Below are positions 6,686-11,010 of a stretch of DNA of 24,148 bases, piece by piece. The notes below the pieces were generated by a model. The model did no database searches. It was not told the DNA's origin and saw only the letters and a list, made by a program, of their open reading frames with translations. Every line of letters begins with the position of its first letter. Positions within the stretch are counted from its first letter, which is position 1. This DNA is from a virus, in the IMG/VR virus record IMGVR_UViG_3300009184_000217, positions 1 to 24,148 of that record; one strand, written 5' to 3'. The translations under genes and the position numbers were made by a program.

Positions 6686-6754
6686 GTGTATGCCGTAGCC
6701 CTCTGTGTGGGAATTCACACGGCGTTGTTGGTGAGGGACTTAGCGCAAAACTAG
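6686..6754 (+). CDS. Possible 22-aa hydrophobic microprotein
   Basis: A GTG at 6686 opens a frame for a 22-residue peptide, VYAVALCVGIHTALLVRDLA plus QN, with a hydrophobic first half. It is the only frame of any size in cassette 4; the first ATG (6690) is followed by a stop after one codon. The same RNA also folds: arms GTGTG/CACAC and GCCG/CGGC around 6692-6723. The cassette may therefore make an untranslated RNA, a leader peptide or a membrane microprotein. Confidence 0.3.
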   Translation: MYAVALCVGIHTALLVRDLAQN

Positions 6755-6776
6755 TCTGAGACACGAAAAACCATCA

Positions 6777-6855
6777 CCCCCCTTTGGGGGAAATTGGGGC
6801 TTGACAAACCGAAATTGGTGTGTCTATAATGTTGAGTGTCGGCACCGAGTCGGCA
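6777..6855 (+). promoter_or_regulatory. Upstream hairpin, early promoter and +1 hairpin, cassette 5
   Basis: C-run/G-run hairpin at 6777-6790 (loop TTT), TTGACA at 6801-6806, TATAAT at 6825-6830, 18-bp spacer. The leader hairpin has arms TGTCGG (6837-6842) and TCGGCA (6850-6855), loop CACCGAG, and can be extended by GTTG/CAAC outside a small bulge. GAGAGTGAGG at 6867-6876 precedes the ATG by 6 bp. Confidence 0.82.
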
Positions 6856-6882
6856 ACAACTGAAGAGAGAGTGAGGCACGAT

Positions 6883-7107
6883 ATGAATCTAGTTCCTTTG
6901 CCTGGTCGAGACTATAAGTCTAAGGCTGAGGTTTTGGAGGCGTGGAATTCTGATAAGGATTTTCACACGGCAGACATTATGTCTGGTTATGGTATTGCTA
7001 CTAGCAAAAGTGAGTTGGCTAAGTTGGGCAACAAACTGATTCAGATTCGTTATAAGAATTTGGCTAGTGTGTTGGTGGTTTCACCGCTAAGCACGAAAGC
7101 GCAGTGA
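6883..7107 (+). CDS. Hypothetical early protein, 74 aa
   Basis: Product starts MNLVPLPGRDYKSKAEVLEA and contains SGYGIATSKSELAKLGNKLI followed by a short beta-strand with Arg and Lys (QIRYKNLASVLVVS). The mix of a basic surface and a small alpha/beta layout would fit a nucleic-acid or protein inhibitor role but that is speculation. I reject the longer frame from the GTG at 6820 because it begins inside the promoter. Hairpins CAGACA-TTA-TGTCTG (6971) and AGACT-ATA-AGTCT (6909) lie inside the gene. Confidence 0.72.
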   Translation: MNLVPLPGRDYKSKAEVLEAWNSDKDFHTADIMSGYGIATSKSELAKLGNKLIQIRYKNLASVLVVSPLSTKAQ

Positions 7108-7113
7108 GTGTGG

Positions 7114-7216
7114 GGGGAGGCGTGAGTCTCCCCTTACCTCCCCTTTAGGGGAGAATATCCGATTTGACAAACTGAAATTTGTGTGTCTATAATGTTGGAG
7201 TCGGCACCGAGTCGGC
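7114..7216 (+). promoter_or_regulatory. Tandem hairpins, early promoter and +1 hairpin, cassette 6
   Basis: Two hairpins precede the promoter: GGGGAG/CTCCCC (7114-7119 and 7128-7133) and CTCCCC-TTTA-GGGGAG (7138-7153). TTGACA is at 7164-7169 and TATAAT at 7188-7193, 18-bp spacer. The leader hairpin is GTCGG (7200-7204), loop CACCGAG, TCGGC (7212-7216). GAAAGTGAGT at 7223-7232 ends 4 bp before the ATG. The first hairpin pair could alternatively pair across each other, since GGGGAG and CTCCCC recur. Confidence 0.82.
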
Positions 7217-7236
7217 AAGAGTGAAAGTGAGTGAGT

Positions 7237-7386
7237 ATGAACTACACAGACTATGTTGTGGATTGCAAAATGCCTAACGGCATGGTGTATTACACGGTGT
7301 ATGTGGAAGGTGTGGAGAATGTTTTCTCTGACTATCTGCAAGCCTTGTATTTCGTTTCGGATGTGAAGAAGGGAATCCTCCCCTAA
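7237..7386 (+). CDS. Hypothetical early protein, 49 aa
   Basis: Product MNYTDYVVDCKMPNGMVYYT continues with VYVEGVENVFSDYLQALYFV and ends KKGILP. It looks like a single small beta-hairpin plus helix domain, with aromatic residues regularly spaced. The last codons and stop (CTC CCC TAA) form the left half of the next cassette's hairpin, so the protein terminus is fixed by the hairpin sequence. No family recognised. Confidence 0.7.
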   Translation: MNYTDYVVDCKMPNGMVYYTVYVEGVENVFSDYLQALYFVSDVKKGILP

Positions 7387-7456
7387 AGGGGAGAATATCC
7401 GATTTGACAAACCGAAAATAGTGTGTCTATAATGTTGGAGTCGGCACGGTGTCGAC
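7378..7456 (+). promoter_or_regulatory. Stop-codon hairpin, early promoter and +1 hairpin, cassette 7
   Basis: Hairpin CTCCCC-TAAA-GGGGAG (7378-7393) holds the upstream stop in its loop. TTGACA at 7404-7409, TATAAT at 7428-7433, 18-bp spacer. The leader hairpin is the longest of its kind: 7-bp arms GTCGGCA (7440-7446) and TGTCGAC (7450-7456), loop CGG. GAAAGTGAGT at 7462-7471 ends 4 bp before the ATG at 7476. Confidence 0.82.
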
Positions 7457-7475
7457 AGGATGAAAGTGAGTCACA

Positions 7476-7658
7476 ATGATTAGCATGGAAGACCCTTATG
7501 ATGAGTGGCTTGATGATATTTACGAACCTGTAAATATCGGTGGCTACACTTACCTCACCTCAGTTGCACTGAGGTTGACTGACCCCATCGCTTACGCCGT
7601 AGGGCGTAGTGACTGGGAGGCGTTCATGGAGGAAGAGGATGAGGAGGAGGGGGCGTAA
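7476..7658 (+). CDS. Acidic hypothetical protein, 60 aa
   Basis: Starts MISMEDPYDEWLDDIYEPVN and ends in EEEDEEEGA, so it is strongly acidic and could mimic nucleic acid, as many small phage inhibitors do; that is inference. Inside the gene are a 9-bp-arm hairpin (GATATTTAC and GTAAATATC, 7515-7538) and ACCTCAGT-TGC-ACTGAGGT (7557-7575). The GA-rich acidic tail pairs with CCTCCTCC just after the stop (7643-7668), competing with the CCCC-TTTA-GGGG hairpin at 7667-7678. Confidence 0.7.
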   Translation: MISMEDPYDEWLDDIYEPVNIGGYTYLTSVALRLTDPIAYAVGRSDWEAFMEEEDEEEGA

Positions 7659-7744
7659 AGCCTCCTCCCCTTTAGGGGAAAATTGGGACTTGACAAACCG
7701 AGAACGGTGTGTCTATACTAGGGGCTGTCGGTGACTGACCGGCA
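7643..7744 (+). promoter_or_regulatory. Alternative hairpins, early promoter and +1 hairpin, cassette 8
   Basis: GGAGGAGG (7643-7650) can pair with CCTCCTCC (7661-7668), or CCCC-TTTA-GGGG can form at 7667-7678; the two are mutually exclusive. TTGACA at 7690-7695, TATACT at 7714-7719, 18-bp spacer. The leader hairpin has arms TGTCGGT (7726-7732) and ACCGGCA (7738-7744), loop GACTG. GAAAGTGAGT at 7752-7761 ends 4 bp before the ATG. Confidence 0.8.
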
Positions 7745-7765
7745 CTGAATCGAAAGTGAGTGAGT

Positions 7766-8020
7766 ATGTTTGTTGACCATGTTTATGAGTCGGACGGTAT
7801 CGAAATTGGTGTCCGTTACTACCCTGCGGATGGGGCACGGGTTATGGTGAACCGTGACAACGGGGATGAGTGGGAACTTGTCTATGACATGAGGGTTATC
7901 GCAGATAACCTTTGGGAGACTATCTATATGGGGCTTTGCGGTGCAGGGCTTGAAGATACGGATGCTATAGCATTCTTGGACTGGCACGGTGTGGAATATC
8001 CTACGGATGAGGAGGACTAG
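7766..8020 (+). CDS. Hypothetical early protein, 84 aa
   Basis: Product begins MFVDHVYESDGIEIGVRYYP and continues GARVMVNRDNGDEWELVYDM; its first half looks like a small antiparallel sheet and its C-terminus (EYPTDEED) is acidic. I prefer ATG 7766 to the GTG at 7760, which is part of the start-associated element. The gene contains GGTTATC-GCA-GATAACC (7894-7910) and a 12-bp palindrome (7962-7973). It is followed one base later by the next gene. Function unknown. Confidence 0.72.
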   Translation: MFVDHVYESDGIEIGVRYYPADGARVMVNRDNGDEWELVYDMRVIADNLWETIYMGLCGAGLEDTDAIAFLDWHGVEYPTDEED

Positions 8021-8021
8021 G

Positions 8022-8318
8022 GTGAACAAGAAACAAAAGCAAGCGGTCGAAGAGTTGGTTTACTACGTAGTAGCCATGACTGAGGGCGGTGAAGATTGGT
8101 CGAATGAAATTCGGGATGAGGCACGGGTAGCCTACGAAATGTTGATTGACGATAACGTCAAGTCATATGTGGAGAACCGTGTCAAGTATGAGCGCGCTCA
8201 GGCTAAGGAGAATGGGAGGCGGTTGCTGGAGTCGGCAGTGCCAGACTTTCGCAAGCGAGTTGATGCTTTCGCACGGGAGCAGTTCCCCACGTGGGAAGAG
8301 TATGTTGGTAAGTTCTAG
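8022..8318 (+). CDS. Hypothetical helical protein, 98 aa
   Basis: The start is a GTG preceded by GAGGAGG, a normal Shine-Dalgarno created by the acidic codons at the end of the previous gene. The product is charged and largely helical, with VENRVKYERAQAKENGRRLL and VPDFRKRVDAFAREQFPTWE, suggesting a coiled coil or a dimeric helical bundle. Its stop lies in the stem of hairpin CTAGACT-GTA-AGTCTAG (8315-8331), which leads directly into the tRNA-like element at 8334. No family recognised. Confidence 0.7.
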   Translation: MNKKQKQAVEELVYYVVAMTEGGEDWSNEIRDEARVAYEMLIDDNVKSYVENRVKYERAQAKENGRRLLESAVPDFRKRVDAFAREQFPTWEEYVGKF

Positions 8319-8333
8319 ACTGTAAGTCTAGTA

Positions 8334-8378
8334 GCCCTGACTGGTATCACCGTGGTTCGATTCCACGGCAGGGCACCA
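8334..8378 (+). ncRNA. tRNA-like minihelix: acceptor stem, T arm and CCA without D or anticodon arm
   Basis: GCCCTGA (8334-8340) pairs with GCAGGGC (8368-8374), six Watson-Crick pairs and a terminal A-G mismatch. Between them are a 10-base linker and a perfect T arm: stem CGTGG/CCACG (8351-8355, 8363-8367) with the canonical loop TTCGATT. Discriminator A8375 and an encoded CCA (8376-8378) follow. There is no room for D or anticodon arms, so this is not a decoding tRNA. An acceptor-plus-T-arm helix with 3' CCA is the established minimal RNase P substrate, so an mRNA-processing or 3'-end function is a reasonable inference. It sits 15 bp after a stop codon and 24 bp before the next promoter. Confidence 0.6.
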
Positions 8379-8402
8379 GAAATACCGTAGGTAAAATTCG
8401 AT

Positions 8403-8457
8403 TTGACAAACGGTTCGAAGTGTGTTTATAATGATATCGCTGACCAAGGGGGTCGGC
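8403..8457 (+). promoter_or_regulatory. Early promoter with +1 hairpin, cassette 9
   Basis: TTGACA at 8403-8408, TATAAT at 8427-8432, 18-bp spacer ending GTGTGTT. The hairpin has 7-bp arms GCTGACC (8439-8445) and GGTCGGC (8451-8457), one T-G pair, loop AAGGG. The leader then reads AAGGTGAGGAAAGTG, a variant in which a GGTGAGG replaces the usual GAAAGTGAGT. Confidence 0.8.
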
Positions 8458-8474
8458 AGAAGGTGAGGAAAGTG

Positions 8475-8696
8475 ATGTATGAAGTTTGCTATTCAGAGCC
8501 TGGTTCATATGGGGTGAAGTCTATTCTTCACGCTGGGTTCTACGAAAAGCATGTCGATGCCATGCATAAACAACGTCAGATTCTTGACGAATCTTCGCCC
8601 TACACTTTGGTGTGGGTGCAAGACACTGAGACTCTAGAGTCTCTGCTCACGTTTTACAATGATGACGAAGTAGAAGTTGTGGAGGAAAGTGAATGA
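8475..8696 (+). CDS. Hypothetical early protein, 73 aa
   Basis: Product starts MYEVCYSEPGSYGVKSILHA, has a central helix (EKHVDAMHKQRQILDESSPY) and ends in acidic DDEVEVVEESE. I chose ATG 8475 because the longer frame from 8403 would begin at the -35 box. A 16-bp palindrome (8628-8643) and AGATTC/GAATCT (8578-8594) lie inside. Its stop overlaps the next start as ATGA, so the two are coupled. Confidence 0.72.
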   Translation: MYEVCYSEPGSYGVKSILHAGFYEKHVDAMHKQRQILDESSPYTLVWVQDTETLESLLTFYNDDEVEVVEESE

Positions 8697-9235
8697 TTGA
8701 GGGAACAACGGAGCGTATCAACGATACGTTGGCTCGTTACTGTAGTAACGGTTACGGTGCCGGTATTTATGGTGAAGCGAATATCGATTATCTTCTAGAT
8801 AATTTTCGTGACCTCATATATATTCGGGCGTTGTATCGTCTAGGTGATATGGCGCAGTTGGCTACGCCCATCAAGGACTCGCGTAAGTTCGGAGAACTTT
8901 TGGAAGCGTTGGCTAGTCTCGAAGACTACCCCCTGTTCGATGACGATTATCTGAATCATATTCAGGAGAAGTATGAGGATGCTGAGTGGGCACGGATTGA
9001 GGCAGACTATAGTCTGAACCCTGACGTGGCTAGTGAAGTTCGGTGTTCGGATAACGGTGATTACTATTTCGAATTGAGTAATGACTACGTCTATCCTGCT
9101 TTCGATGAGGATGAGTTCGCCCTGCTGGTTCGGACGAAGTCCCAAACGTGGGCGGTGCATTATGAGGGTCAAAAATATCATGAACCTACGGTTTGTGCTT
9201 GGTGTCTTGACACTACGCTGGCTACCCCCCTTTAG
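8693..9235 (+). CDS. Hypothetical early protein, 180 aa
   Basis: The largest gene of the cassette array. The N-terminal half is helical (RINDTLARYCSNGYGAGIYG, then IDYLLDNFRDLIYIRALYRL), the second half alternates beta strands with acidic loops and ends with CAWCLDTTLATPL, where a single CxxC could bind metal or form a disulphide. No family is recognised. At least six perfect hairpins occupy the gene, including CGTATC-AAC-GATACG (8714), ATTATCT-TCT-AGATAAT (8787), AAGTTC-GGA-GAACTT (8885), TAGTCT-CGA-AGACTA (8914) and a 14-bp palindrome at 9003-9016. Confidence 0.72.
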   Translation: MIEGTTERINDTLARYCSNGYGAGIYGEANIDYLLDNFRDLIYIRALYRLGDMAQLATPIKDSRKFGELLEALASLEDYPLFDDDYLNHIQEKYEDAEWARIEADYSLNPDVASEVRCSDNGDYYFELSNDYVYPAFDEDEFALLVRTKSQTWAVHYEGQKYHEPTVCAWCLDTTLATPL

Positions 9236-9242
9236 GGGGTAG
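9222..9242 (+). terminator. Hairpin over the stop codon of the 180-aa gene
   Basis: Perfect 8-bp arms CTACCCCC (9222-9229) and GGGGGTAG (9235-9242) with loop CTTTA; the stop TAG spans loop and arm. There is no T tract. The tmRNA-like RNA begins 9 bases further on, so either transcription reads through or the hairpin acts as a boundary for processing. Confidence 0.5.
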
Positions 9243-9250
9243 TCAGTCTA

Positions 9251-9331
9251 GGGTGTGGTTATGGTTTCGACAGTGCGTGAAAGCCCCATGTGGGAGCGCA
9301 CTGGAACAGGGTTCGATTCCCTGCACATCCA
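9251..9331 (+). ncRNA. tmRNA tRNA-like domain without the coding domain (mini-tmRNA)
   Basis: GGGTGTG (9251-9257) pairs with CACATCC (9324-9330) in a 7-bp acceptor stem, discriminator A9331. The third pair is G-T, equal to the G3-U70 alanine identity element found in tmRNA and tRNA-Ala. Bases 12-21 read TGGTTTCGAC; E. coli tmRNA has TGGATTCGAC at the same positions. The T arm is canonical, CAGGG-TTCGATT-CCCTG (9307-9323). A tmRNA-like helix 2 is formed by CAGTGCG (9271-9277) and CGCACTG (9297-9303), but only 19 bases lie inside it, so there is no tag frame or pseudoknots. CCA is not encoded (CGC follows). It lies at the end of cassette 9 with no promoter of its own. An 81-nt alanylatable tmRNA mimic is the best reading; an atypical tRNA fits worse because the anticodon loop would be 19 nt. 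Confidence 0.78.
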
Positions 9332-9368
9332 CGCTAGGTTGACCAACTACCGTAGGTAAATGTTCGAT

Positions 9369-9423
9369 TTGACAAATGGTTATTGGTGTGACTATAGTAG
9401 GGGCTGTCGACAAGGGGTCGGCA
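9369..9423 (+). promoter_or_regulatory. Early promoter with +1 hairpin, cassette 10
   Basis: TTGACA at 9369-9374, TATAGT at 9393-9398, 18-bp spacer ending GTGTGAC. Hairpin arms TGTCGA (9405-9410) and TCGGCA (9418-9423), loop CAAGGGG. GAAAGTGAGG at 9431-9440 ends 5 bp before the ATG. This is the last full member of the array and drives the operon to about 11.0 kb. Confidence 0.82.
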
Positions 9424-9445
9424 CTGAACAGAAAGTGAGGCAGTG

Positions 9446-9643
9446 ATGGCTACATACAGTGTTTCGGTTACGGTCACCTTGGACTATGAGGTTGAGGCTG
9501 ATAGCGAGGCTGAGGCTGAGGCTCAGGGATGGGCTTGGGAAGACTACCGTGGGTTCTCGTCAGTGGATTCCATTGACGTGCGGTTTCAGTATGACGATGA
9601 GGATGAGGATGAGGATGAGGATGAGGAGGATGACGATGAGTGA
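9446..9643 (+). CDS. Acidic protein with Asp/Glu repeat tail, 65 aa
   Basis: A short beta-type N-terminus (MATYSVSVTVTLDYEVEADS) with an EAEAEA stretch is followed by a tail of alternating Asp and Glu made of repeated GATGAG hexamers. The N-terminal pattern recurs in the proteins starting at 11567 and 12464, so these may be paralogues. The tail is either a DNA mimic or a charge spacer. Its GA-rich codons also supply the Shine-Dalgarno of the next gene. Confidence 0.72.
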   Translation: MATYSVSVTVTLDYEVEADSEAEAEAQGWAWEDYRGFSSVDSIDVRFQYDDEDEDEDEDEEDDDE

Positions 9644-9827
9644 GGCGCGTTGGCCTATCACGAAGCGTAGCAGTCTGAAGACTGACACCCTGTATTTTGA
9701 GGTGGCGAATGCCATGTATTTCTGGACACCGGATTGTATCGGGGTGAACTGGATGACGGGCGAAGAAGCCGAACTAATGTTCGGTGGGGAAGTAAAGCAA
9801 ATTGATATCTTCGAATTGGAGGACTAA
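9636..9827 (+). CDS. Hypothetical protein, 63 aa
   Basis: Product starts MSEARWPITKRSSLKTDTLY and ends GGEVKQIDIFELED. I chose ATG 9636, 6 bp after GAGGAGG, over ATG 9630. The start overlaps the end of the Asp/Glu-tail gene by 8 bp. A Trp- and Phe-containing centre (FEVANAMYFWTPDCIGVNWM) suggests a compact folded domain. No family recognised. Confidence 0.68.
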   Translation: MSEARWPITKRSSLKTDTLYFEVANAMYFWTPDCIGVNWMTGEEAELMFGGEVKQIDIFELED

Positions 9828-9828
9828 C

Positions 9829-10218
9829 ATGAGTGAGCGCAAGGCAGGGTATGAGGTTCACCTTCTTGACAACGTCAAGTTGACAGAGTATATGAAGTCG
9901 ACGTGGCAGACAGCCCCTGAAAATGCAGGGGTTACCCGTCAGGCTATAGCCCTAACGAAGAAGGGTGTGGCTGTGATTATCAGTGAGGGTGTCGGTTGGT
10001 ATGCCAACGATGACGACACTTTCGATATCCAATACACAAACGGTATGGGCTACTACTACATGACCATTCCTGTGGATGTGGTGATGAGCGCGGTGAGTGC
10101 AGAGCGCGTCGAGTTGCGTGACTTCGTAAGAAGTTTCGGTTCTCGACTTGACAATAACTGTTGGTTGTGGCAAGATGCGATTAGTAATGTCGAGCAGAAA
10201 TGGGAGGTAATGGTATGA
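9829..10218 (+). CDS. Hypothetical protein, 129 aa
   Basis: Starts MSERKAGYEVHLLDNVKLTE, preceded by GGAGGA. The centre has beta segments (GVAVIISEGVGWYA, GMGYYYMTIPVDVV) and the C-terminus is helical (AERVELRDFVRSFGSRLDNN). It ends in an ATGA overlap with the next gene. Hairpins CTTGAC-AAC-GTCAAG (9865-9879) and CCCCTG/CAGGGG (9914-9931) lie inside. Not recognised. Confidence 0.7.
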   Translation: MSERKAGYEVHLLDNVKLTEYMKSTWQTAPENAGVTRQAIALTKKGVAVIISEGVGWYANDDDTFDIQYTNGMGYYYMTIPVDVVMSAVSAERVELRDFVRSFGSRLDNNCWLWQDAISNVEQKWEVMV

Positions 10219-10604
10219 GTTCGGAAATGGTGGAGGCTTTGGCTCAGGAGATTGAGGGGCTGAAGTTGAATGTGGATAGTTATCTTCGTCAGAAGAGTGA
10301 GGCTCAGTTGCAGGTTCGTCAGATGCGTAGCGCTGTCGAGGCTTGGATTGTGGAGGCTCACGCAAACGAGATTGACAAGGATGCGCTGGAAGAGTTGGCA
10401 AATGCGTGTGAGATTTCGTTGACGAAGACTCGCAACGTGAACGTCACGGTGACGTTCGACTTGACGGTCGACATGCCCATTTTCTACGATGAGGATGACT
10501 TGCAGTATGCGTTCTCGTTTGAGGCTGACTCAAGTGACCACAATGTGGAGATTACGTCAGGCTCCAACGACGTTGACGACATCAACGTGGAGGAGGCTTA
10601 CTAA
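10215..10604 (+). CDS. Hypothetical protein with N-terminal coiled coil, 129 aa
   Basis: The first 60 residues (VEALAQEIEGLKLNVDSYLR and LRQKSEAQLQVRQMRSAVEA) have a heptad-like pattern; the second half changes to beta strands (NVNVTVTFDLTVDMPIFYDE) with an acidic end. GGGAGGT lies 6 bp upstream of the ATG at 10215. Two-part proteins with a coiled-coil multimeriser and a beta domain often bind other proteins; the partner is unknown. Start overlaps the previous stop (ATGA). Confidence 0.7.
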   Translation: MSSEMVEALAQEIEGLKLNVDSYLRQKSEAQLQVRQMRSAVEAWIVEAHANEIDKDALEELANACEISLTKTRNVNVTVTFDLTVDMPIFYDEDDLQYAFSFEADSSDHNVEITSGSNDVDDINVEEAY

Positions 10605-11008
10605 TGGGTTCGGTTACGGCAACGGTCACCACTACGGTGACCGTGCCGGACGCCGCCGTGTTGAGTATGATTGACACGGCTGGTTACGGCATAGCATATT
10701 GGGCAGGGCGCGCTGACATTGACGAGTATAAGCGCACGTATACTATTACTCCGAATGAGGAAGCGCAGTTCTATCCGGAATACAACTCGACTTTCGAGTT
10801 GAGTTTCGATGCGATTGTTGATACACTGTGTGAGATTGCAGTAGGCAAGCACAAGGTGGGCTACCCCCGTGAGTATGCTCAGGACTGGCTGAAGGAGATT
10901 CAGTCGGAGAATGAGGACACGCGGAAGTATGCTGGTGGCACGCTTGATACTGATATCATGGACGTAGTAATTCAGATTGCCTGCTTTGGTGAGGTAGTCT
11001 TCGGTTAG
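10604..11008 (+). CDS. Hypothetical protein, 134 aa
   Basis: Starts within TAATG of the previous stop. The N-terminus (VTATVTTTVTVPDAAVLSMI) is beta and Thr/Val-rich, followed by AGYGIAYWAGRA and a helical C-terminus. The N-terminal sequence echoes the beta part of the preceding protein, so the pair may derive from one family. Two strong hairpins are inside: 9-bp arms ACGGTCACC/GGTGACCGT (10622-10644) and CAACTCGA-CTT-TCGAGTTG (10783-10801). It is the last gene of its operon. Confidence 0.7.
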   Translation: MGSVTATVTTTVTVPDAAVLSMIDTAGYGIAYWAGRADIDEYKRTYTITPNEEAQFYPEYNSTFELSFDAIVDTLCEIAVGKHKVGYPREYAQDWLKEIQSENEDTRKYAGGTLDTDIMDVVIQIACFGEVVFG

Positions 11009-11010
11009 AC

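Noticed and set aside
6640-6754. A third T-arm RNA around GTGTGGGAATTCACAC
   Set aside because: The loop lacks TTCRA and there is no acceptor-like pairing around it.
6414-6764. Long minus-strand frame of 116 codons opposite the hairpin region
   Set aside because: It crosses two promoters and several hairpins, has repetitive Pro/Ser/His-rich translation and no start signal; it is a shadow frame.
6820-6882. In-frame extension of the 74-aa protein to a GTG at 6820
   Set aside because: It would begin between the -35 and -10 boxes, upstream of the predicted transcription start.
8289-8378. A tRNA-Tyr (GTA) reading of the anticodon-like hairpin CTAGACT-GTA-AGTCTAG upstream of the T arm
   Set aside because: The 5' acceptor strand that would be needed near 8289 does not pair with GCAGGGC, and the hairpin matches the genome-wide 3-base-loop family and contains a stop codon. 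A local acceptor strand, GCCCTGA, pairs much better.
9952-10401. 149-codon minus-strand frame with many Ser, Pro and His
   Set aside because: It is antisense to two overlapping plus-strand genes with good junctions; the composition is typical of the reverse complement of acidic genes.
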